Shown in pieces: positions 51,734 to 60,109 of a DNA stretch of 64,000 nucleotides (the stretch's first letter is position 1; every line of letters begins with the position of its first letter). Position numbers and translations under genes: made by a program. The DNA is from Thermoplasmata archaeon. Its GTDB lineage: Archaea > Thermoplasmatota > Thermoplasmata > Lutacidiplasmatales > UBA184. The stretch is taken from positions 596,335 through 660,334 of the forward strand of contig JAKASQ010000001.1 in NCBI GenBank assembly GCA_021828195.1, written 5' to 3'. The notes under the pieces were generated by a model. The model searched no databases. It saw only the letters and a program-made list of their open reading frames with translations, and was not told the origin of the DNA.

Positions 51734-53230
51734 CTACGTCGCTCCCCCTTCGAGGCGCCGAAGGTCGTCGTCGAACAGTTCGCGCACATCGTTGAGACCG
51801 AGGGCGACCATCGCGAGCCGGGCGATCCCAATCCCCCAAGCTGCGACGGGGACATCGATCCCGAGCGGCCCGAGCACCTCGGGGCGGAACATTCCGCCCG
51901 GGAAGATCTCGAGCCACCCGAGCCGGGGGTGCCGAACGTACCCCTCGATCGACGGTTCGGTGAATGGAAAATAGCTCGGGCGGATCTTCATCTCGCGGAT
52001 GCCGATCGCCTCCGCACACGCTTGGAAGATCCCGACGAGATGGCGGATGCTGATGCCCTCCTCGCCAAGGATGCCTTCGCATTGTGTGAACTCGATGTGA
52101 TGCCGGGCGTCGAGCGATTCGAACCGGAAGTTCCGGTCGATCGAGAACATCCGGAAGGGAGGTTTCGGGCTCGCGGCCAGGAAGCGGCCGCTGACCGCGG
52201 TCGTCTGGGACCGGAGTACGGGATGCGACGCGATGCGGGGATCGTACGCTCCTCCCCATCCCGGGCCGATGGCGCGTCGCTTTCCGGGCAGCGCACGGCC
52301 CTCGTGGACCGCGGCCACGCGTGCGGCCAGGCGCGCGGGAGGTGGTTGTCCTTCGAGTCGTTCGAGGTACAGCACGTCGTGGATGGACCGCGCCGGATGG
52401 TCTTGGGGCATGAATAACAGATCGGAATTCCAGAACTCGGTCTCGATGAGCGGCCCTTCGGCCTGTTGAAAGCCGAGACCGATCAGAACATCTTCGAACT
52501 CCTCCAGCCACGCGGCGTACGGGTGGGGCCGGGGGCCCATGAGATACGGCACCGGCGCGCGAACGTCGTAGGGGCGGAACGGTCGTCCCTCCCAGCTGCG
52601 GCCCCGCATCATCTCCGAGGTCAGGGCGCCGATCCGGTCGGTCTCCGCGCCTTCGAGCGAGATCCGCCGGCCCTCGTCGGAAGGCGACCAGCGTTTGAAC
52701 GAAGCGTGCTCGACCCGGACGAGGCCGCGGCGTTCGAGCCGGGAGAAAACCTCGGGATCGACCGGTTCGGATTCCTCGGCCACGGCTCGGAGCGTCGCCT
52801 CTTCCGGCAACGCGATCTCGCGCGGAGGGGCATCGGACCGAAGCCGGAACGGCACCCCCTCCGCGAGATACCCCCGGCGTCGGAGCACGCCGATCGCGGC
52901 CGATCGCTCCTCCGGCTGGAGATCTCCTTCCGTCAAGGGTGTCCCGGCGGCGAGCAGATCGAGCAGACGACGCTCCGGAAGGCCCACGTCGAGCGTCGCG
53001 CGACCGCGAGGAGTGAGCCGGCGATGGGCCCGGTGCTCCTCCTCGACGAGCGCGAGGTGCTTCGAGCGCAGCCGCTGCAAGCTCCCCCGGACCGATTCGA
53101 TCGGCGTCGCGAGCTTCTCCGCGATCGCCTCCTCGGTGGAGGGGCCCTCGCACTCGCGCAGGCACCGAAGGACCGCGCGCTCGGGATCCGAGAGATCCGT
53201 CGGAGCCGATCCGTCCGGGTCCTCGCTCAT
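51734..53230 (-). CDS. pheS: Phenylalanyl-tRNA synthetase alpha subunit
   Basis: Catalytic alpha subunit, 498 residues, archaeal form with an N-terminal winged-helix region (DPERAVLRCLRECEGPSTEEAIAEKLATP) and second helical repeats. The class II motifs are present: motif 1 FEDVLIGLGFQQAEGPLIETEFWN, motif 2 PFRMFSIDRNFRFESLDARHHIEFTQCEG and motif 3 VAAWGIGIARLAMVALGLNDVRE. The start at ATG 53230 follows a TATA-like element about 38 bp upstream. The preceding in-frame extension to 53467 is antisense to nothing conserved and is not PheS-like. Confidence 0.95.
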   Translation of the reverse strand: MSEDPDGSAPTDLSDPERAVLRCLRECEGPSTEEAIAEKLATPIESVRGSLQRLRSKHLALVEEEHRAHRRLTPRGRATLDVGLPERRLLDLLAAGTPLTEGDLQPEERSAAIGVLRRRGYLAEGVPFRLRSDAPPREIALPEEATLRAVAEESEPVDPEVFSRLERRGLVRVEHASFKRWSPSDEGRRISLEGAETDRIGALTSEMMRGRSWEGRPFRPYDVRAPVPYLMGPRPHPYAAWLEEFEDVLIGLGFQQAEGPLIETEFWNSDLLFMPQDHPARSIHDVLYLERLEGQPPPARLAARVAAVHEGRALPGKRRAIGPGWGGAYDPRIASHPVLRSQTTAVSGRFLAASPKPPFRMFSIDRNFRFESLDARHHIEFTQCEGILGEEGISIRHLVGIFQACAEAIGIREMKIRPSYFPFTEPSIEGYVRHPRLGWLEIFPGGMFRPEVLGPLGIDVPVAAWGIGIARLAMVALGLNDVRELFDDDLRRLEGGAT

Positions 53231-53263
53231 CGCGGTCGTCACGGTTGGCCCATTCGGCCGGCG

Positions 53264-53271
53264 CGTTAAGT
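53264..53271 (-). promoter_or_regulatory. Probable TATA for pheS-pheT
   Basis: ACTTAACG on the minus strand about 38 bp before the pheS ATG. Confidence 0.45.
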
Positions 53272-53315
53272 CTTTCCGCGAAACCCGGCGCAAGCGCCGG
53301 CGCCTCGAGGGCGAC

Positions 53316-54788
53316 CTACACTCGGATCGGCTTCGTGTATCCGGCCGGCAATGCGAACGGCGTCTCCCCGCCCAGCGGATCGGGTCGGGCCGTGGGAGCT
53401 TCCCCCCGTTTCGCGCAGAGATAGGCGTCGATCGCGATCGCGGCCTCGGTCGCGGCGCCCATCGCATAGACGACCGAGCGTCCGCCGGCCGCGAATATCC
53501 CCGGCACCCCCGTCTGGAAACCGGGACCCTTGCCCTCGGGCCATCCCTGACTGGTCAGCTGGAGATCGAGGCCGGCATCGAACCCTTCGAGGTCCGCCTT
53601 CTGGCCGACCGCGACGATGACGGAGTCGCACGGGATCGTCTCCTCCGAGCCGGCGACGGGGATCGGGCTTCGCCGACCCCCTGCATCCGGGGGACCGAGC
53701 TCCATCGTTTGGACGACCAGCCCTTCGACGTGTCCGTCTCCGACCATCTTGACGGGGGCCTTCAGGAATCGGAAGTGGATCCCCTCCTGCTCGGCGCCGT
53801 GAACCTCTTCCGGGTCCGCGGGCATCTCCGAGCGACCCCGTCGATAGACGAGCGTGACGTCACCGCCCTGCGAGAGGCGCAGCGCGCTGCGGACCGAGTC
53901 CATCGCCACGTCTCCGCCTCCGACCACGACGATCCTCTTGCCGACGGAGACACTCTCACCGCGGTTCATCCGCTTGAGGAGCTCGAGCGCCGGCTGGACC
54001 CCGGGGAGATCCTCGCCGGGGATCCCGAGCACGCGGTGTCGGGAGGTGCCGATCGAGACGAATACCGCCTGGTATCCGTCCGTGAGAAGCTGCGCGACCG
54101 GGAATGTCCGCCCCACCTTCGTGCCGTCCACCCAGGTCACGTCGAGGTGACGGTAGCGCGCCTTGTCGACCTGGACATCGGCGTCCGTCATCCGGTAGGC
54201 GGGGATGGTCTGCATCAGGCCCCCGAGCCGATGCTCCTGCTCGAAGACGGTGACGGAGTAGCCGCGGATGCCGAGCTCCCAAGCCATCATCATGCCGGCC
54301 GGGCCCGCGCCGACCACCGCGACCCGCTGGTTCCGTGGCTTCGATGCGACGTAGGCGAGGTCGCCCGCTCCGTAGTCGAGCGCGGCGCGCTTCAGGTGCC
54401 GGATGGCGATCGGCACGCCCTTCTTCTTGACCACGCAGGAGTCCTCGCAGTAGTGGTAGCAGACCTTGCACAGAGAGGTGGCGAGTGGATTGTCCTGAAT
54501 CGTCACTCGCTTCGCGCCATCAAAATCCCCGTCCGCGATGAGCGTGATGTACTGCCGGCAATCTTGCGTGATGGGGCACGCCTCGACGCACCAGGGGCGC
54601 CGGCACTGGATGCATCGCTTGGCCTCCAGGATGGCGTCCTCCTTCGAGTAGGCGTGGAGAACCTCGCGGAAATCCTCCGCCCGCGTCGGCATCGACTCCT
54701 CCGCGATCGTGACGCGGACCGGATTGAGCTTCGGTGGCGTGACCTTCGCCGGCGCGGCCGCCGCTGGAGTTACGGGATCGGCGTTCAT
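53316..54788 (-). CDS. GltD-like FAD/Fe-S oxidoreductase (glutamate synthase small-subunit family)
   Basis: A 490-residue flavoprotein with an N-terminal double [4Fe-4S] domain (AKRCIQCRRPWCVEACPI and SLCKVCYHYCEDSCVVKK), then FAD-binding VAVVGAGPAGMMMAWEL, EQEHRLGGLMQTIPAYR, and an NAD(P)H site IVVVGGGDVAMDS, with a final GIFAAGGRSVVYAMGAATEAA FAD contact. Members pass electrons between NAD(P)H, flavin and Fe-S clusters; they serve as GltD, as NfnB (electron-bifurcating transhydrogenase) or as a dihydropyrimidine dehydrogenase subunit. No glutamate synthase large subunit or NfnA is adjacent, so the partner is unclear. A TATA-like element lies about 32 bp upstream. Confidence 0.9.
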   Translation of the reverse strand: MNADPVTPAAAAPAKVTPPKLNPVRVTIAEESMPTRAEDFREVLHAYSKEDAILEAKRCIQCRRPWCVEACPITQDCRQYITLIADGDFDGAKRVTIQDNPLATSLCKVCYHYCEDSCVVKKKGVPIAIRHLKRAALDYGAGDLAYVASKPRNQRVAVVGAGPAGMMMAWELGIRGYSVTVFEQEHRLGGLMQTIPAYRMTDADVQVDKARYRHLDVTWVDGTKVGRTFPVAQLLTDGYQAVFVSIGTSRHRVLGIPGEDLPGVQPALELLKRMNRGESVSVGKRIVVVGGGDVAMDSVRSALRLSQGGDVTLVYRRGRSEMPADPEEVHGAEQEGIHFRFLKAPVKMVGDGHVEGLVVQTMELGPPDAGGRRSPIPVAGSEETIPCDSVIVAVGQKADLEGFDAGLDLQLTSQGWPEGKGPGFQTGVPGIFAAGGRSVVYAMGAATEAAIAIDAYLCAKRGEAPTARPDPLGGETPFALPAGYTKPIRV

Positions 54789-54814
54789 GGTCTACGTCCC
54801 TACCTTCCGTCGTG

Positions 54815-54823
54815 ACGTTAAGA
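54815..54823 (-). promoter_or_regulatory. Probable TATA for the GltD-like gene
   Basis: TCTTAACGT on the minus strand about 32 bp before ATG 54788. Confidence 0.45.
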
Positions 54824-54906
54824 ATCTTGCTGGCAGGGCGCGGCTTTGGAACGAAACCTCCCTCATGGGACGGAACTGCCTTTCGCTGGCACGGAACCCC
54901 CTCCGC

Positions 54907-54977
54907 CGCCGAGGTTACGAGCCAATGCCTGGCGGGGCGGGGAGCGCCAGTTCGCGGCTCGGATCGGTTCGTCGGCG
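54907..54977 (+). other. Predicted nested stem structure upstream of srp54
   Basis: Three nested 6-bp stems share one axis: CGCCGA (54907-54912) with TCGGCG (54972-54977), CGAGCC (54918-54923) with GGCTCG (54956-54961), and CTGGCG (54929-54934) with CGCCAG (54945-54950). The 327-nt gap between the GltD-like gene and srp54 otherwise holds no recognisable gene. It does not match SRP RNA or RNase P RNA conserved elements that I know. Could be a non-coding RNA or a leader of srp54; high GC makes chance pairing possible. Confidence 0.35.
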
Positions 54978-55115
54978 CACGCGAGCGGTCGTCTCGGAGA
55001 TCGGAAGGCGCGTACCTCTCCCGGGACGGGCGGTTTCTCGAGCCGCGAAAGGGTAAGGAGGGCGACGGCGTAGCCGAGCTCGAGCGGCCCGTCGAGGTCG
55101 CCTCCGGGGGAAGGT

Positions 55116-56459
55116 GTGGTGCTGGACTCGCTGGGCAAGTCGCTTCGCGCGGTGCTCCAGAAGATCGCCCGCGGTTCGGCCGTCGACGACGCGCTCCTCG
55201 CCGAGGTCGTCCGGGACATCCAGCGCGCGCTCCTGCAAGCGGACGTGAACGTGGAGTTGACCCTCCAGCTCACCGACCGGGTCAAGCGCCGCGCGAAGGA
55301 GGAGAAGCCTCCCGCCGGTTCGAGCCTGCGCGACTTCCTCATCCGCATCATCTACGAGGAGATCCGCGGCATCCTCGGCAAAGATCGCCCCCTCGAGTTC
55401 CGGCCGCGGCGGATCCTCCTCGCGGGGCTCTTCGGACAGGGCAAGACGACCACAGCTGCCAAGCTCGCCCGGCAGTACCAGAAGAAGGGAGTTCGGGTCG
55501 GACTGATCGCCGCGGACGTCCATCGCCCCGCCGCGATCGACCAACTCCAACAGCTCGCCCAGAAGGTCGGGTGCGAGTTCTATGCGAACCGCGCCGAGCG
55601 CCGTGCTGAGGTGATCGTCCGGGAGGGACTCGCCGCGTTCCCGCCGCACTTCGCGATCATCGTGGATACGGCCGGGCGCAGCGGGATCGACGCGGAGTTG
55701 ATCGACGAACTGCGGCAGGTCCACGAAATCGTGAAACCGGATGAGACGATCCTGGTACTGGACGCCGCGATGGGGCAAAGCGCCGGCCGGAGTGCGAAGG
55801 CGTTCCAGGAAGCGGTGGGACTCACGGGAGTGATCCTCACCAAGCTCGATGGCTCCGCCAAGGGCGGAGGGGCGCTCTCCGCCGTCGCGGCAAGCGGGGC
55901 CCCGATCCTGTTCATCGGGACGGGGGAGCACCTGGACGAGCTCGAGCGGTTCGACCCGACCCGGTTCGTCTCCCGGTTGCTGGGCATGGGCGACCTGCAG
56001 ACGCTCCTCGAACGATTCGAGGACCTCCGCGGAAAAGAGGAGGCGCAGAAGGCGAGCGAGCATCTCATTTCCGGCCGATTCACGCTGCGCGACCTCCGCA
56101 CGCAACTCGACTCCCTGGGACAGATGGGCTCGCTCTCCAAGCTCATGTCCTTCTTTCCGGGCCTCGGCCCGGCCAAGATCGATGATTCGAAGCTCAACGA
56201 GACCCAGGTCCAGTTGCGGAAGTTCCGCACGATGCTCGATTCGATGACCTCCGCCGAGCTCGACGATGCGAACATCATCAAGTCCGAGCGGGCCCACCGC
56301 ATCGCCCGCGGCAGCGGGAACAAGCCACCGGAGGTCCGAGCGCTCCTCAAGTACTACGAAACGACGAAGAAGGCCGCCCACGGCATCACTTCGAACCGAC
56401 GCTTGCGCCGCCAGATCGAACGGCAGATGTCCCAAGGCGGGGCGCCTCCGCCCTCGTGA
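55116..56459 (+). CDS. srp54: Signal recognition particle protein SRP54
   Basis: GTPase that binds signal sequences and 7S RNA and delivers ribosomes to FtsY at the membrane. The 447 residues show the N domain (LDSLGKSLRAVLQKIARG), G1 GLFGQGKTTTAAKLA, DVHRPAAIDQL, G3 DTAGR, G4 TKLDGSAKGGGALS, and an M domain with FTLRDLRTQLDSLGQMG, LMSFFPGLG and HRIARGSG, the RNA-binding motif. The GTG start at 55116 begins the family N-terminus; a purine-rich GGGGGAAGGT precedes it. The G1 loop L-F-G-Q-G-K-T varies slightly from the common L-Q-G-S-G-K-T. Confidence 0.95.
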   Translation: MVLDSLGKSLRAVLQKIARGSAVDDALLAEVVRDIQRALLQADVNVELTLQLTDRVKRRAKEEKPPAGSSLRDFLIRIIYEEIRGILGKDRPLEFRPRRILLAGLFGQGKTTTAAKLARQYQKKGVRVGLIAADVHRPAAIDQLQQLAQKVGCEFYANRAERRAEVIVREGLAAFPPHFAIIVDTAGRSGIDAELIDELRQVHEIVKPDETILVLDAAMGQSAGRSAKAFQEAVGLTGVILTKLDGSAKGGGALSAVAASGAPILFIGTGEHLDELERFDPTRFVSRLLGMGDLQTLLERFEDLRGKEEAQKASEHLISGRFTLRDLRTQLDSLGQMGSLSKLMSFFPGLGPAKIDDSKLNETQVQLRKFRTMLDSMTSAELDDANIIKSERAHRIARGSGNKPPEVRALLKYYETTKKAAHGITSNRRLRRQIERQMSQGGAPPPS

Positions 56460-56548
56460 TCGCGCGGCCCGGCAGCCCCCGTCGTTCGGGTCACGCGGTG
56501 AAACCCTCAAGCGCCGAACGGACGTGAGGTCGCGGAGCCGCGCACGCG

Positions 56549-57085
56549 ATGTCGGACTGGACGGGCCTGGAGATCGTCGCCGGAATCCTCCTCTTGTTCT
56601 TCGGCCCGGGGTACTTCGTGACCAAGGCGACGTTCCCGGAGTGGCGCGTGCGGGGGGACGACGCGCTGGTGCGCGCGATCGAGATCGGCACCCTATCCTT
56701 CGTCCTGAGCGTGGCGCTCACCGTGCTCGTGGGCTACTCGCTCCTCGTGGGGGGACCCCAGGGGTTCCAAGCGGCGTGGTCGGACCCGGTTCTCGAAGCG
56801 GTTCTCTTCGCGATCGCGATCCTCGCCCTCGGGGTAGGAGCGATTCGAGGAGCTTACCGAGCGATCCCTCCCGTACGAACCCCCACATCCGCCCCCGGCG
56901 AGGAGGGACCTTTCGAGCTCGCCCGCGAACTGACCCGGCTAGATCGCGAGGAGAAGCGGCTGCACCGCGAGCTCGATCGCGCCGACACGACCGAGCAACA
57001 GGCGAGCTTGGAGAGCCAACTCGGTGCGGTCCGGGCGCGTCGAACCGAGCTGCAGCGCCGACGCGAGGCCGAATATGCCGCGTAA
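56549..57085 (+). CDS. Membrane protein with C-terminal coiled coil (DUF1616-like start)
   Basis: A 178-residue protein with three hydrophobic segments (LEIVAGILLLFFGPGYFV; GTLSFVLSVALTVLVGYSLLV; VLEAVLFAIAILALGVGAI) followed by a cytoplasmic coiled coil (ELTRLDREEKRLHRELDRAD and onward, about 125-175). The opening, with L-L-F-F-G-P-G-Y and T-x-x-x-P-x-W, resembles the N-terminal part of archaeal DUF1616 membrane proteins. Function unknown. It overlaps pth2 by 11 nt and follows srp54 by 89 nt, so it may be read with one or both. Confidence 0.75.
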   Translation: MSDWTGLEIVAGILLLFFGPGYFVTKATFPEWRVRGDDALVRAIEIGTLSFVLSVALTVLVGYSLLVGGPQGFQAAWSDPVLEAVLFAIAILALGVGAIRGAYRAIPPVRTPTSAPGEEGPFELARELTRLDREEKRLHRELDRADTTEQQASLESQLGAVRARRTELQRRREAEYAA

Positions 57086-57458
57086 TCCGCGCGGCGCCGA
57101 GCGCGGCGAGCGGAAGATGGCCCTCGTCCTTCGCGGGGAGCTTCGGCTCTCGGCGGGTAAGGCCGCGGTTCAGGCGGCCCACGCCGCCGTGATGCTGGTG
57201 GAGCAGGCGCGCCGGCGGGACGAGGAAGGCATGGCGGAGTGGCTCGCCCAGGGCCAGAAGAAGATCGCGCTCGTCGTGAGCACGCTCGACGAGATGGTCG
57301 ACATCGAGCGGCGGGCGCGCGCGCGGGGGATCGGGATAGTCTGGGTCGAAGACGCGGGGTTTACCGAGGTCGCGCCGGGGACCCGCACATGCCTCGGGCT
57401 GGGTCCGGCGCTCGCCTCCGAGCTCGACCCCATCACGGGTTCGCTACCGCTCTTGTGA
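57075..57458 (+). CDS. pth2: Peptidyl-tRNA hydrolase, Pth2 family
   Basis: Recycles peptidyl-tRNA released from stalled ribosomes. The 127 residues match archaeal Pth2: MALVLRGELRLSAGKAAVQAAHAAV at the start, the conserved WLAQGQKKIALVVSTLDEM, and the VWVEDAGFTEVAPGTRTCLGLGPA segment with the catalytic lysine/aspartate region. ATG 57075 adds a 14-residue basic N-terminus; ATG 57117 would begin right at the core and is possible. An IS607 element lies directly after the stop. Confidence 0.94.
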   Translation: MPRNPRGAERGERKMALVLRGELRLSAGKAAVQAAHAAVMLVEQARRRDEEGMAEWLAQGQKKIALVVSTLDEMVDIERRARARGIGIVWVEDAGFTEVAPGTRTCLGLGPALASELDPITGSLPLL

Positions 57459-57475
57459 ACTCCGTTCTCCCATAC

Positions 57476-58687
57476 CTAGACATCGGCGACAGGCACCGAT
57501 GACGCTGGGTTCCTGATTCCTCGGAAGGCACCTGCCGTCTCCGGCATGGACCTCCTTCCTCCACCGGCGTTTAGGCTCTCGACCGAACTGGCCGCGAGCA
57601 TCGCAAGATTGCGACTGGCATTCAGGTCACGGTCCATCGTGAGTCCGCACGATGGGCACGAATAGACGCGCTCGGAGAGCGCCATCTCCTTCCGGGCACC
57701 GCATCCCGAGCAGAGCTGCGTGCTCGGGTAGAACGGGTCCGCCTTGACGAGGCGCGACCCGTGCCACCGGCACTTGTACTCCAACTGGCGTGCGAACTCC
57801 CCGAAGGAAGCGTCCGCCAGCGAGCGGGCAAGGTGATGGTTCCTGAGCAGGTTCTCCGGTCGGAGGCTCTCGATCACGATGACCGGCTTGGTTCTCGCCA
57901 GCCACGTCGTGGCCTGATGGAGCGCATCCTTCCGGAGGTCCGCCACCTTCGCATGGCACCGCGACAGTCCTCTCTTCGCTTTCTCCCGGTTCTTGCTTCC
58001 CTTCTTCTTCCTCGATACCTCCCTCTGGAGATGCTGAACCTTCCGGATGCGGCGGGCCAACGCCCTCGGGTTCTCGAACACTGTCCCATCGCTCGCCGTG
58101 GCGAGATGGCTGAGGCCCAGGTCTACGCCCACCGCCTCTCCCGCGACGGGAGCCGGGTCGGGCCTCTCCTCCTCCACCGCCACACTGACGTACCACCGCC
58201 CCGCCCGCTCGGAGACCGTGGCCGACAGGAGGTGGGTCGTCCTGGGCAGGTAGCCGCGTTCCTTGAGCCTCACGCTCCCGATCCTCGGCAGGCCGATGTG
58301 CCGGTCCCGGACCGCGATGGCCCCGGTGAGCCGAAACGAACCGACCCCCCGGTGCCGGGAGTGGAACCGGGGGAACCGGGTACGCCCCTCGAAGAAGTTT
58401 CGGTACGCACGGTCCAAGTCCCGCAGGGCCTCCTGGGGGGCGCACTTCGAGGACTCGTACATCCATCCCAGATCGCGTTGCTTCCGTAGGTTGAGTTCCC
58501 GGTGCAGGTCGATGGCACTCGGGGCCCGGATGGCAGGGACCGGGAGTTGGTTCATCCACCACACCTCCTGCTTCCGTTGGAGTCCCCAGTTGTAGCTGAA
58601 CCGTGCCGCGCCGGCGTGGCGAAGCAGGGCGGTCCGCTGGACGTTCGTCGGGTCCAACTCGATGCGGTACGCGCGGGAGATGTTCAC
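57476..58687 (-). CDS. tnpB: TnpB, RNA-guided nuclease of the IS607 element
   Basis: A 403-residue TnpB. RuvC residues are intact: D189 in VGVDLGLSHLAT, E273 in VIVIESLRPEN and the DRDLNASRN motif (D351). The zinc finger is C-SG-C and C-PS-C (325-328; 343-346). The N-terminal YRIELDPTNVQRTALLRHAGAARF and the N-R-E-K-A-K ... R-C-H-A-K-V region resemble the other TnpB at 22-23 kb, though overall the two differ clearly. Its GTG start overlaps the tnpA stop. The frame is undamaged, suggesting recent activity. Confidence 0.93.
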   Translation of the reverse strand: MNISRAYRIELDPTNVQRTALLRHAGAARFSYNWGLQRKQEVWWMNQLPVPAIRAPSAIDLHRELNLRKQRDLGWMYESSKCAPQEALRDLDRAYRNFFEGRTRFPRFHSRHRGVGSFRLTGAIAVRDRHIGLPRIGSVRLKERGYLPRTTHLLSATVSERAGRWYVSVAVEEERPDPAPVAGEAVGVDLGLSHLATASDGTVFENPRALARRIRKVQHLQREVSRKKKGSKNREKAKRGLSRCHAKVADLRKDALHQATTWLARTKPVIVIESLRPENLLRNHHLARSLADASFGEFARQLEYKCRWHGSRLVKADPFYPSTQLCSGCGARKEMALSERVYSCPSCGLTMDRDLNASRNLAMLAASSVESLNAGGGRRSMPETAGAFRGIRNPASSVPVADV

Positions 58688-59283
58688 GGGTCCTTCAGCA
58701 CCGCCCTCGTGGAAGCGAGAAGCTGCTGGGTCTTGGGGCTGCGCAGACCGTAGAGTCTCGCCGAGAAGGAGGTGACGATGGCGATGAGGTCCTGGGCCAG
58801 CTCATGCTCCGGGATCTCCGCGGGCTTGGGCTCCATGACTTCCAAGGTCGTGCCGTAGGCGGCGAAAACCTGACGGAGCAGGTCCACGCCGAACCGGGCG
58901 AGACGGTCCTCGTGGACCACCACGACCCGGGAGACCCGCCGCTCCTGCACCGCCTTGAGAACGCGGAGGAACCCCGGGCGGTCGAACTTGAGTCCGGAGC
59001 GGATGTCGAACTGGAGTTCCGCCCCGGGATGGGTTCGGAGCAGTCGTTCCTTCTGCCGTTCCAGATCCTCCTTCTGACCGTGGGAGGAGACTCGGGCATA
59101 GAGGATGGGTTCGCGCTGTTCGCGTTCCCCCATGAGACGCTGGACCTCGGAGAGGGGAACTCTTCGCTTGCCACCCGGGGTACGCACCACACGCAACGTT
59201 CCCGCGCGGTCCCATCGCTGGAGCGTGGTGACCGTGAGGCCGAGCTTCGAGGCTGCATCACCGATGCGAAGAAGGACGTCCAC
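58684..59283 (-). CDS. tnpA: IS607 serine recombinase TnpA (MerR-HTH)
   Basis: Transposase of 199 residues. The N-terminus is a MerR-like helix-turn-helix (LLRIGDAASKLGLTVTTLQRWDRAGTLRVVRTPGGKRRVP), followed by a serine-recombinase catalytic domain with ILYARVSSHGQKEDLERQ (R64 and nucleophile S66) and VVVVHEDRLARFGVDLL (the D-R-L-A-R motif). All catalytic residues are in place. The only plausible start is GTG 59283, with a TATA box about 28 bp upstream. Confidence 0.94.
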   Translation of the reverse strand: MDVLLRIGDAASKLGLTVTTLQRWDRAGTLRVVRTPGGKRRVPLSEVQRLMGEREQREPILYARVSSHGQKEDLERQKERLLRTHPGAELQFDIRSGLKFDRPGFLRVLKAVQERRVSRVVVVHEDRLARFGVDLLRQVFAAYGTTLEVMEPKPAEIPEHELAQDLIAIVTSFSARLYGLRSPKTQQLLASTRAVLKDP

Positions 59284-59307
59284 GAGATGTACATGACAGT
59301 CCGCCTA

Positions 59308-59316
59308 TGTATATGT
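59308..59316 (-). promoter_or_regulatory. TATA box of the IS607 element
   Basis: ACATATACA on the minus strand about 28 bp before the tnpA GTG. Confidence 0.55.
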
Positions 59317-59384
59317 TTTCCCATTAGCAGTTAAGCCCCTCCAGTGTGTCCCACGCTCGTGCCGGCCGCACGGAGCGGGCGGAG

Positions 59385-59393
59385 ACATATACG
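59385..59393 (+). promoter_or_regulatory. TATA box for rpe-lig
   Basis: ACATATACG centred 25 bp before GTG 59414, supporting a leaderless GTG start for rpe. It is nearly the same sequence as the oppositely oriented IS607 promoter 70 bp away. Confidence 0.6.
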
Positions 59394-59413
59394 CCCCGGG
59401 CCATGGCACGCAC

Positions 59414-60109
59414 GTGGAGGCCCACCCTCGGAAACTTCGCCTCGCTCCGTCCCTGCTGAGCGCGGACTTCGGCGCGCTCGGCGAAGCGGTCCGCGCGGCC
59501 GAGAAGGGAGGCGCCGACGCCTTTCACCTGGATGTGATGGACGGCCATTTTGTTCCGAACATCTCGTTCGGCCCCGCGCTCGTGCGCGCGGTGCGACAGC
59601 GCACTCGTCTGCCGATGGATATCCATCTCATGATCGACGACCCGCTCCGCTATCTCGACGCGTTTCGGAAAGCCGGGGGTGACTCGCTGGTCTTCCACCT
59701 CGAGTCCCGCTCCGATCCGGCCGAGGTGATCCGCGAAGGGCACCGGCTCGGTGCGACGGTCGGGGCGGCCCTGCGTCCCGACACTCCGATCGAGGCCGTG
59801 GATCGCTGGATCGAAAAACTCGATCAGGTGCTCGTGATGGGCGTTCATCCCGGGTTCTCCGGCCAGAAGTTCATTCCCGAGACTATCCCCAAGATCCGAT
59901 CCGCCCGGGAGCGGCTCGACCGCATCGGGTCCTCGGCCGATCTCTCCGTGGACGGCGGTATCACCCCCTCGACAGCGATCCCGGCGGCGCAAGCCGGAGC
60001 GACCTTCTTCGTGTGCGGCAACTCCGTGTTCGCTGGGGGAAGCGTGGACGACAATCTCCGAAGCCTGCGCGCCTCGGTCGAGGAAGGGGCCCGGCATGAA
60101 GTACGCTGA
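59414..60109 (+). CDS. rpe: Ribulose-phosphate 3-epimerase
   Basis: TIM-barrel enzyme of 231 residues interconverting ribulose and xylulose 5-phosphates. Metal and substrate motifs are clear: LAPSLLSADFGALG, FHLDVMDGHFVPNISFGP, MDIHLMIDDPLRY, VLVMGVHPGFSGQKF and LSVDGGITPSTA. The catalytic aspartates lie in DVMDG and VDGGI. The start is GTG 59414, placed 25 bp from a TATA box. It overlaps DNA ligase by 14 nt. A complete pentose phosphate pathway is not implied; many archaea use Rpe with the RuMP route. Confidence 0.94.
   Translation: MEAHPRKLRLAPSLLSADFGALGEAVRAAEKGGADAFHLDVMDGHFVPNISFGPALVRAVRQRTRLPMDIHLMIDDPLRYLDAFRKAGGDSLVFHLESRSDPAEVIREGHRLGATVGAALRPDTPIEAVDRWIEKLDQVLVMGVHPGFSGQKFIPETIPKIRSARERLDRIGSSADLSVDGGITPSTAIPAAQAGATFFVCGNSVFAGGSVDDNLRSLRASVEEGARHEVR

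Larger units (their letters stand above)
57460..59330 (-). mobile_element. IS607-family insertion sequence (tnpA serine recombinase + tnpB)
   Basis: A two-gene element: MerR-type serine recombinase followed by tnpB with a GTGA overlap. This gene order and recombinase type define IS607. Elements of this family lack terminal inverted repeats, so edges are estimates: between the pth2 stop (57458) and the tnpB stop on one side, and beyond the tnpA promoter (59308-59316) but before the rpe promoter on the other. Confidence 0.85.

Noticed and set aside
54907-54977. SRP RNA gene next to srp54
   Set aside because: The conserved helix 8 core of archaeal SRP RNA was not found, and the structured part is only about 70 nt.
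54915-56510. 531-residue minus-strand ORF opposite srp54
   Set aside because: Antisense shadow. SRP54 on the plus strand has every expected motif.
57108-57458. Two separate short genes in the pth2 region
   Set aside because: The second short frame (57239-57502) is a shadow; Pth2 conservation covers the whole region.
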